64,000 nucleotides of DNA from positions 15,124,307 through 15,188,306 of the forward strand of contig NC_092228.1 of the NCBI RefSeq assembly GCF_036320965.1, in the 5' to 3' direction. The DNA comes from Panulirus ornatus. Its lineage: Eukaryota > Arthropoda > Malacostraca > Decapoda > Palinuridae. The position numbers were made by a program, and so were the translations under genes. Below the pieces are notes generated by a model that did not search any database, was not told the DNA's origin, and saw only the letters and a list, made by a program, of their open reading frames with translations. Below are positions 56,512 to 64,000 of the stretch, in pieces (within the stretch, counting starts at the first letter, position 1; every line of letters starts with the position of its first letter).

Positions 56512-56635
56512 TGACCTCAGCAGCAGCTAGGCTACTAGGCTGCTGGCTCTTTTATCACATGACTCAGGTGTGCACGCATTTCCCTTCATCTCATTGGCCT
56601 AGTCATGGAAAGTTGTTCGCTTACTGAAATGATTA

Positions 56636-56866
56636 ACGAGTACTTGTTATTATTGAGTGCTTGTTATTATTAACGAGCACTTGTTATTATTAACGAGTGC
56701 TTGTTATTATTAACGAGTACTTGTTATTATTGAGTGCTTGTTATTATTAACGAGCACTTGTTATTATTAACGAGTGCTTGTTATTATTAACGAGTACTTG
56801 TTATTATTGAGTGCTTGTTATTATTAACGAGCACTTGTTATTATTAACGAGTGCTTGTTATTTTTC
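56636..56866. repeat. 77-bp higher-order repeat, 3 copies, of about 20-bp monomers
   Basis: The monomer ACGAGTGCTTGTTATTATTA occurs in four variants (GTAC, shortened GTGC, GCAC, GTGC). The four-monomer block repeats at 56636, 56713 and 56790, exactly 77 bp apart. Confidence 0.96.
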
Positions 56867-57614
56867 ATCATTATTATTTCAAATTTCTGAAAAAGAAATA
56901 TATTGGGTATCTGAATTTTTTTGTGTGAAACTCGGGAGTAAATGACCCATGCGGGAAGCAGCAAGTGTGGGGACTGGGGGTGTTATATAAGGCAACGTGA
57001 GCAGGGTCAAATATAGTGATGGAAGTAAGGTGGTCGAAGGCCGCGCTGAAGTCTAGAGGGCTCCGGGGCAGGACAGTCGGTTGCGGTAGTCGGGAGCACC
57101 AGCGACGTGGGGGCATCCATCGGTGGGTGTCGGCCGTTGGCGTATCGTCTTGCCTCTAATGAGAGGTGCAGGTTGCCGGCGGACGGCTCCCGCGCCTCGC
57201 CTCCTTCCTCCTCCCTCCCTATGGTTAACGCCAGAGGCTGCTACTAGTATCACACTGTGTGTTTGTCCAGTCTGTGGCATTATTTTTCCTTCATGGCGAG
57301 GGAAGGAGGGGATACTGTTGTTCGTGAATTACATGTCAGAAACACTTTTACTTGCCTCACTGCTGTATATCTCTGTTGTGCGCTCACGTCACCATACAGA
57401 ACCGGAGATGTTGCTCTGGCTGATTGTAGAAAGCGTTTGGTCCTCGACCATCGCATCGATTCATTGAAACGGAATTAATGGCACCTGCTGATATAAACAT
57501 GAGACTATCGCTTCATAAAGTAGTCGAGGGAATTTCACTGTAAAATTCTAATGGAAGACACTGGTAGAAATTGAATCCGTTGAAAAGCAAAGATTTTCGT
57601 GGAAACTTCTGGGG
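56867..57614. other. Unique sequence
   Basis: Overlapping frames of 73-114 codons at 57123-57478 are not low-complexity, but lack splice signals or a known family. Confidence 0.4.
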
Positions 57615-57725
57615 TAAAACAGCGCATGTCAGGTGCTCGCGTGTGGCACAAGGGTCCCGGGTTCGATCCTGGCTCTTGGAGGTTTGTATGTTCTATGAAG
57701 GTGCGCGTTCATATGCACTTTATTC

Positions 57726-57726
<1 letters not shown>
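57615..57726 (+). mobile_element. tRNA-derived SINE fragment with TA tail
   Basis: GGGTCCCGGGTTCGATCCTGG (57653-57673) is an excellent tRNA T-arm/B-box. A degenerate A-box-like CAGCGCATGTCAGG lies about 40 bp upstream. A non-tRNA body follows and ends at a (TA)n tract. I recall similar sequence in decapods. The upstream edge is uncertain. Confidence 0.6.

Positions 57727-57796
<70 letters not shown>
57727..57796. repeat. (TA)n microsatellite tail
   Basis: 70 bp of TA. Confidence 0.97.
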
Positions 57797-57798
<2 letters not shown>

Positions 57799-59361
57799 GC
57801 GGGTGTTGAATGATCTTTGACCATTTTTTTCAACTCGACAGTATCGCCTGCCTCGAAAGGTGATGTCAGCACATTCTAGCTAGGCTGTTGTTAGTGCTTT
57901 GAAGAGCATCATCATCATTGATTTAACCTCTTTCGTGTTGAATAGATCTGCTGAGTCAATCCTACCCATTGTCTTTGAAGACGTAGCGGTTGCTTTCTTA
58001 CATTCGTGAAAGGTTAGGTTGTAGGAAGTAAAGGAAGTAATTAATCGTAAATCAGTTACATTTATCTATCGGGGCATAATGCTGCTTTGCTCGCGGCGGG
58101 TATTGTCAGCGTTTTTCTTTTTGATCCTTCCTTACGTATAACTTGAAATTTGTCTTCGTTAAGAGTACGTTATTGTTTTTGTGGCCCGCTTCCTGGAAGA
58201 CTTAGTTCAACTAAGTCTTCCAGTGATTGTCTGGACCTGATGAGGTTTTTCATACTCTCACAACATATGCGTATATAAAACTGTGATTTGTGTTTGTAAC
58301 GTAGGTATGAGAATCAGTAGAGATGCAAGCGTACTTCTATGGGGAAAACACGAGGCTGCAAATTATAAATTGTATGGTTTGCATCAACAGCTTGTCCTAA
58401 TCTCTCTCTCTTAGGGAGGTGTATATAGGTCTTCCCAAATTTACAAGTTATTCCAGTTATTATTTGTGTGTGTGTGTGTTATGACACTATGGCCATAGTT
58501 GTAAAAGGTTTTTGGAAAAGCAGTATATCTTGTATCAACACTTTCTGCTATCTCTTTCTGTTGCATCCACTTCCCCATTTTCTGTTGTATCAGCTTTTAT
58601 TTTTCCCTCTCTTCTGTTCCATCCGATTTCTTTCCCTTCTCTTTCTTTCCCGCTCTTCGTTTTAATTCATTCGCTTGTTGTATCACGCATGGCGTGCCAC
58701 ATCTTTTGCCCCACCAGATGTCGGTTTACCTGCTGACCGGTCGGTCAGGAGCGGTGTTCGCAAGAGCGTTCCCGTCCTCTCAGCGAGGTACATAATCATA
58801 CATCGGCATCACCTCCCTCACACATCCCTCCCGGAGGAGGCCCTCACTGCTGGGTGAGCTACCAGCCGGCTGGGCGGGAGGAGGATCGTGGACGTGGGAC
58901 TGTGGCTAACCCATCAGAATCTGTCCTCCCGATTATTTCCCTCCGCTTCACTGAGGACTCGATGGATATTGTAACTGGTGTACAGCTTTTATGCTCAGGG
59001 TGTTGTGACATGGAGTGTACAGCTTTTCTGCCCAGGATGTATGTATGTTTTTAAAGGTTATTGTAACAGTTGATCCTGTGTGTTTGTTTTAGACATTGTA
59101 GCTGTGGGAATACTATGTTATGCCTAGATACATTTGTTGTATTTCATGAGAGGAGGAGGGTATTGTTGATTGTGCGTACAGTTGTGCAGTTAGTTCTGTA
59201 GCTGCTAGGTGGGTTACTGCTGTGTGTGCTAACTTATAACCTCTCACTACCGTTGAAATATCCGAGCGCAGCTCTGCGTTGGAAGAAAGCTTTTTACCAT
59301 TGTTAAGAACCTTAGAATTTTTTTCTGGCTATTTTTTTTAAAAGCCCTGTATCGAGGTATC

Positions 59362-59363
<2 letters not shown>
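57797..59363. other. Mostly unique AT-rich sequence
   Basis: Holds the 31-bp palindrome at 58193 and a short GT run at 58465-58479. GTACAGCTTTTATGCTCAGG is loosely duplicated at 58980 and 59016. No gene recognised. Confidence 0.45.
58193..58223. other. Perfect 31-bp palindrome
   Basis: CTGGAAGACTTAGTT and AACTAAGTCTTCCAG are exact reverse complements separated by one C. The sequence is not simple-repeat. It could be a transcription-factor palindrome, a mobile-element end junction, or a recent inverted duplication. Confidence 0.9.

Positions 59364-59442
<79 letters not shown>
59364..59442. repeat. (TA)n microsatellite
   Basis: 79 bp of TA, the 3' tail side of the minus-strand retroposon that follows. 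Confidence 0.97.
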
Positions 59443-59444
<2 letters not shown>

Positions 59445-59678
59445 TTTTCCTTTCTTTCATACTATTCGCCATTTCTCGCGTTAGCGAGGTAGCGTTTAGA
59501 ACAGAGGACTGGGCCTTTGAGGGAATATCCTCACCTGGACCCCCTTCTCTGCTCCTTCTTTTGGAAAATTAAATAAAAATGAGAGGAAAGGATTTCCAGC
59601 CACCCGCTCCCTCCCCTTTTAGTCGCCTTCTACGACACGCAGGGAGTACGTGGGAAGTCTTCTTTCTCCCCTATCCCC

Positions 59679-59682
<4 letters not shown>
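59443..59682 (-). mobile_element. Retroposon family 1, longest copy
   Basis: On the minus strand it begins CCCTGGGGATAGGGGAGAAA, passes GTCGTAGAAGGCGACTAAAA and GCTACCTCGCTAACGCGAGA, and ends AGTATGAAAGAAAGGAAAAG before (TA)n. A truncated copy is at 36453 and a degenerate one at 29987. No coding frame is maintained. It resembles repeats I recall from decapod sequence. Confidence 0.8.

Positions 59683-59757
<75 letters not shown>
59683..59757. repeat. (TA)n microsatellite
   Basis: 75 bp of TA on the other side of the retroposon, so the element is bracketed by TA. Confidence 0.97.
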
Positions 59758-59758
<1 letters not shown>

Positions 59759-59935
59759 CAATTGGTACGAATTATTATGCTGAAGAGTTAGTAAAGAAAT
59801 CATGGAAAAGTTTATGCTGATATGTGACTCATCATGGAAGATTTTATTGTTTGAGAATAATATGTGGAGTTTGAATGCATAATTGATTGGCATCCCGATT
59901 TTTGTGTCACTTCTTGCGGGACCTGAGATGAAAAT

Positions 59936-59936
<1 letters not shown>

Positions 59937-59973
<37 letters not shown>
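59937..59973. repeat. (GT)n microsatellite
   Basis: 37 bp of GT. Confidence 0.97.
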
Positions 59974-59975
<2 letters not shown>

Positions 59976-60355
59976 CGTGCGAATTTCCGATGACTTGTGG
60001 TTGTGTTTTGCTTGCCTGTTTGCGTCTGGATGTGGCAGAGGACGATGGGGAAGGTGGTTCTCAAGTTTGATTTAGTACGCGTCTGTGTTTGGGACGCTCA
60101 GGGCTTGAAAGACATTACTGCTTCACGTGAGTTTGTCATAATATGATTTTAAAGATCTGGTTTCAGAAGTAATGGGGGAAAACTGAATTGTAGTAATGAT
60201 TGGCATCTACGTGTTGAAAAATGTAAAAATTTTTTTTTTTATAAGTTTTTGATCGAATGATTAACGGAAATCGTTTACTATCTCTAATGTATCGATCATT
60301 TAATTAATTGTATGAAATTATGGGTGTTACCGGACTCCTCCTGCGATTGCTTATC

Positions 60356-60371
60356 AGAGAGAGAGAGAGAG

Positions 60372-60433
<62 letters not shown>
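60356..60433. repeat. (GA)n(GATA)n(GA)n compound microsatellite
   Basis: Five GATA units are embedded in GA. Confidence 0.97.
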
Positions 60434-60435
<2 letters not shown>

Positions 60436-60777
60436 CACATTTTCCCCTCAAAGATGCATCTCCAGCTGCAATATGCGCACTGTAAACCTTAGCTCATATA
60501 TCACAGCTTAATAATTCACAAGGTAAATATATACGCTAACTCTTTACGATGTTGCGTTACTTCAATCTGGAACATATCACCTATATGAAAAATCTAAATA
60601 TAATTACTATCACAATATTCTGTGAATCAATTTTACAACCACAGGGCCCATTTCACAGGCCTCCTGTAGACCTCGAGGCTGCACTCCACCCAGGAGCAGG
60701 GAAATGTTGGACCGCTTTCGAGAGAAATGTTTCATAACGAGACGACACTCCTTCCCGACTATCGCCAATGTAGTGAC

Positions 60778-60778
<1 letters not shown>

Positions 60779-60841
<63 letters not shown>
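60779..60841. repeat. (TC)n microsatellite
   Basis: 63 bp of TC. Confidence 0.97.
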
Positions 60842-60844
<3 letters not shown>

Positions 60845-61021
60845 GAAGTCTTAAAAGAAACAGAAAATATGAATTTAAAAGAACGTTAGCGAGAGGCTAT
60901 AGAAAACGCATATTACAAGTTGAAGGCTTAATGATTCATGTTCGAAGACGATGATTTGTGGTGTTTTTCGTGCGACTCTTTAAAAGATCGACCATTGTTT
61001 GGTGTGGGTTGTTTCCGGCAG

Positions 61022-61230
61022 CAACGGCTGAGTGGTCGAAGAACGTGCTCACTCGAGGCTTTGCTAAAAGGCTGACCACAGTGCGGTTGGCTGATGTCAC
61101 TGCAGGATCATACGTGTTGCTTAACGCTGACGTAGGTCATGATGTCATCATAACGGACCCGTCAGGTTTGACTCGCCAGCGAGATTGCTCGCTGGTACGA
61201 AAGTCCACATCGAGGCCAGGCCTGAACTGA
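61022..61230 (+). CDS. Candidate terminal exon (unassigned)
   Basis: TTGTTTCCGGCAG precedes 61022. One frame continues about 68 codons, starting TAEWSKNVLTRGFAKRLTTV, to TGA at 61228-61230. The peptide has normal composition but no recognised domain. It contains three TGATGTCA/TGACGT words and an 8-bp hairpin (61176-61195), so a regulatory role is an alternative. Confidence 0.2.
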
Positions 61231-61517
61231 GATGCGAAAAGGGGGTGAAAAATGTAGAAAAGAAAAGACAGACGTGGGAAAAGAATTTGGTATTTTGGGT
61301 GAATACCCACATCTTAGCTATCAAGGAAGACTTAAGGAGTTAGGAGTCTAAAGCTTGGCGGCGTAAGGAAAGACAACAACGCCACAACGACTCACCCATA
61401 AGCAGCCAACGGCCACACACACGACGACACGACGATGAAATGCCGAGTTTTACGTTATTGCCGATTGGGTTTCTGTTGAGTGGTTTATCAACCAGGTTTA
61501 TGCTGGTTTATTGTTAG

Positions 61518-61704
61518 TTGTAGATGACAGGTATCGTGGACGGCGTGATTATCGAAGGATTCATGTTAGAGAGTATGACTTTTACACATGTTTACCTCAC
61601 CTTAGGTCGATTTTGGACGGTTGTCTTGACTGGCAGAGGTTGTTCGTAGGTAGGCATCAGTGTCCCAGGGAGAAGCAGTGTCAAAGCTGTGCGGGGAAGA
61701 CCAG
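61518..61704 (+). CDS. Candidate exon, 187 bp, most protein-like (unassigned)
   Basis: CTGGTTTATTGTTAG precedes 61518 and ACCAG|GTAACC follows 61704. After two bases a single frame runs 61 codons to the donor, starting VDDRYRGRRDYRRIHVREYD, passing YTCLPHLRSILDGCLDWQRL and ending near CPREKQCQSCAGKT. It is rich in charged residues, with five cysteines in the second half and no low-complexity run. The acceptor is moderate. I do not recognise the family; a zinc-binding or secreted cysteine-rich segment is possible. Confidence 0.33.
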
Positions 61705-61763
61705 GTAACCCTCCCAGGGTGCCAGAGTTGGCAGGTCGTGGGAGGCGCTCGGTGCTACTCCGT

Positions 61764-61955
61764 GAGGACGGTGGAACGACCCTTGGGTATGACGTCTGGG
61801 GGACCACGCCATCGTACCTGGGACTCGTACCGTCTTACGTAGTACCATCGTGTCTCAAGGGACGCACCGACGTGTCTCAAGGGACGCACCGTCTTGTCTC
61901 AAGGGACGCACCGTCGTGTCTCAAGGGTCGTACCGTCGTGTCTCAAGAGGTTAAT
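61764..61955. repeat. Palindromic-family array, mostly right-arm units
   Basis: A left unit (GGAACGACCCTTGGGTATGA) is followed by right-arm units TGTCTCAAGGGACGCACCGT at 22-bp steps (61851, 61873, 61895, 61917, 61939), ending TCTCAAGAGGTTAA. Confidence 0.85.
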
Positions 61956-62344
61956 CCCATTAACACGAGTGATGGTGTAAGATGAAGACGCTAGACCTGT
62001 GAGCCCAGACGGGATGCCATGCCTGGATAAATATTGACTCTACTCACTCCCTCCTCCAACATCTTCGCCCTCCACCCTTCTTGGCCTTTCCTCCCTCCTT
62101 CCCCCTTTACTTTCTTAGCTGCTCCCCCTTGCTTTATTTGCCTCTCTCTTCCCCCTCCTTCGCCTTATTAGCTGGTAACCAACGTGGCCTCTGGCGCTGC
62201 TGCCCGTTCGCTCTGGACGAGGGAGCTAAGTGGATAGATGAGTGGAGGAATGAGGTCAGAAGGACGAAGTAGAAGGTAAAGCGGAAGGAGGGAAATACGG
62301 CAGGTTGAAGGAAGAGGTAAGGAAGAAACTGGAGAATCTAGAAG

Positions 62345-62348
<4 letters not shown>

Positions 62349-62404
<56 letters not shown>
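62349..62404. repeat. (AG)n microsatellite
   Basis: 56 bp of AG. Confidence 0.97.
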
Positions 62405-62408
<4 letters not shown>

Positions 62409-62725
62409 TCAGGAAGGGGAAGTATTGAAAAAAATTAAAAACAAAGTAAATGAAGGAAGTGAAGGAGTTGGGATCATCAGTGGGGGAAATTGATGAGCTA
62501 CACACGGGAGAGACGTGGTGTTCAGGACATGATATATGGAGGAAGAAAAGATGAGCCGAGACAAAGAAATAATTAACTCTGGGCTGGTTTGAGGAGTTGG
62601 AAGCAGCTCCCGCCACCTCGTCACCACACCACCCACGCAGCCTTCCCATATGATCTAGGAGTCGGAGGATCGGATACCACACTCACTCAGTCGTAGAGGT
62701 TCGCCTCTTGTGTTTCTTAGAAGGG

Positions 62726-62727
<2 letters not shown>
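62405..62727. other. Purine-rich unique sequence
   Basis: No gene or array recognised. Confidence 0.45.

Positions 62728-62795
<68 letters not shown>
62728..62795. repeat. (AG)n microsatellite
   Basis: 68 bp of AG. Confidence 0.97.
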
Positions 62796-62797
<2 letters not shown>

Positions 62798-62971
62798 TTG
62801 CACTAAGAATTAGAGGAAAGAACGAAAGATAAGTAATGAGAAGAGGAGGATGACACTTTAGAAGGAAGAAGAGAGTGAGATAAGTGTGATTTGTTAGGGG
62901 AGAGAGCAGAAGCCATTTGGCTGGGGAGAGAAAGATGCCATTAAGGGAAGGAAATGGGGTGCCATTTGTTA

Positions 62972-63300
62972 GGACTAGTAAGTACCTTACCTTTCCTTAC
63001 CATGGTTTCAGTGTCTTCTTTACCCACAGCTCGGTTTGGGACCTTACCTTACCTTACGTTACCTTATCTTGTCTTGTCTTGTCTTGTCTTGTCTTGTCTT
63101 GTCTTTTCTTGCCTTGCATATATCTTAAGATGGTTTTGGAGGTCGTCTGCCCTCACAGGTAGGTCTGGAACCTTACCTTACCTTACCTTACCTTACCTTA
63201 CCTTACCTTACCTTACCTTACCTTACCTTACCTCACATTCTCTTAAGATAGTTTTCGAGGTCTTCTGCCCCCACAGGTGGGTCTAGGACATTACCTTACT
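62972..63300. repeat. Pentanucleotide arrays inside a larger tandem repeat
   Basis: (CCTTA)n at about 63042-63065 and 63170-63232, and (CTTGT)n at 63067-63105. They are separated by a repeated non-simple block (TCTTAAGATnGTTTTnGAGG then TCnTCTGCCCnCACAGG). The block and arrays recur about three times with a 120-bp spacing. Confidence 0.88.
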
Positions 63301-63549
63301 GAATCCTACGAGGTTGGGTCATGCTGAGGCAAAGTCTGATTTCAGTTAGAAAGAAGTGAAGAAAATGTTTTGTTCTTGTGATACATCGTAAACTAAAGAA
63401 TCTTCCGATGTTGGCTCCTCCTCTGCGTACGATCCAGAGAGGTACATTAGTGGAAGTCGGTAAATAGATAAAGGAAATTCAGGGGAAACTTTATCAATTA
63501 GCGTGTAGCCATCCAGAAAATTCTTTTGAGTTCAATGAAGCAGAGTATT

Positions 63550-63550
<1 letters not shown>
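63301..63550. other. Unique sequence
   Basis: Nothing recognised. Confidence 0.45.

Positions 63551-63624
<74 letters not shown>
63551..63624. repeat. (CT)n microsatellite
   Basis: 74 bp of CT. Confidence 0.97.
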
Positions 63625-63625
<1 letters not shown>

Positions 63626-64000
63626 ACTGTGCTGTGCCCCACAGTCCAGGTCTCACATATGAAGGTGCCATACCCTGGAAGAGTCCCTGGTGTCATCGTG
63701 TTCCAAGTCTCTCTTTACCGCCACCTAGGCTCATGGAGTTGTCTCCCGGTAAACCAGAGCAGCGAACCACATGCAAAGACAGATCCTCAGGAGATGTGTG
63801 AGGGATGCGCTAATGATCCGACGTCAGTTCTTGTGGGTAGTTTTTAGAGACCTTTGGTCAGTGTCACTCCGTGTGGAGCAGGGGTAGAAACGGGTCCTTC
63901 ACCCTCCAGGATTAAAGAAAGAATGGGAGAGGGGGAAGGGGATAGCGAGAAAGTTGACCGTTCATAGATACTATAACTCATGTAAACATCGAGGTAACAG
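63625..64000. other. Unique sequence at window end
   Basis: Two overlapping frames extend from the (CT)n tract into this region. No splice signals or domain recognised. Confidence 0.4.

Noticed and set aside
63170..63232. (CCTTA)n array as telomeric repeat
   Set aside because: The arthropod telomere unit is TTAGG/CCTAA. The array here reads CCTTA/TAAGG, a different permutation class, and sits within a local tandem duplication.

Overview
This window reads as nuclear DNA from an animal with a very repeat-rich genome, most likely a decapod crustacean (shrimp, lobster or crab). I see no operons, no bacterial gene density, and no complete gene. By rough count, perfect dinucleotide tracts (GA/CT, CA/GT, TA) cover about 4 kb (about 6%), and minisatellites with 20-53 bp units add about 5 kb (about 8%). 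The decapod call rests on microsatellite density and on dispersed repeats that resemble ones I remember from decapod sequence. It is an inference; no search was run.

Layout. 1-5 kb: mostly unique sequence, a decayed LINE 3' end (2600-2949) with a (TA)n tail, and a 53-bp minisatellite. 8-18 kb: GA/CT and CA/GT tracts, small minisatellites, and the first cluster of a 21-22 bp palindromic repeat family whose centre carries AGGTCA half-sites. 18-28 kb: minisatellites of 36, 30 and 33-35 bp units, the last with higher-order structure, and the best candidate exon (26776-26842). 28-38 kb: TA-tailed retroposon fragments, long GA/CT/TA tracts, and 33-, 22-, 39-, 35- and 48-bp arrays. 38-48 kb: more palindromic repeat arrays, a candidate exon with a good donor (43435-43486), and inverted CA/GT pairs. 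48-57 kb: 24-, 26-, 35- and 77-bp arrays and a 312-bp polypyrimidine tract. 57-64 kb: a tRNA-like SINE, a perfect 31-bp palindrome, a 240-bp retroposon between two (TA)n tracts, a protein-like candidate exon (61518-61704), and pentanucleotide arrays.

Coding content. Nearly all long open frames are shadows of repeats (Leu-Ser, His-Thr, Tyr-Ile or Arg-Glu runs), often open in several frames on both strands. About a dozen short segments have a plausible splice acceptor and/or donor around an open frame. Several such segments are expected by chance in 128 kb of two-strand sequence, so all are low confidence and none is assigned a function. The window may be intergenic or lie in large introns. The most notable structure is the dispersed palindromic family, seen at about twelve places, which repeatedly carries DR1-like nuclear-receptor half-site pairs at its centre.
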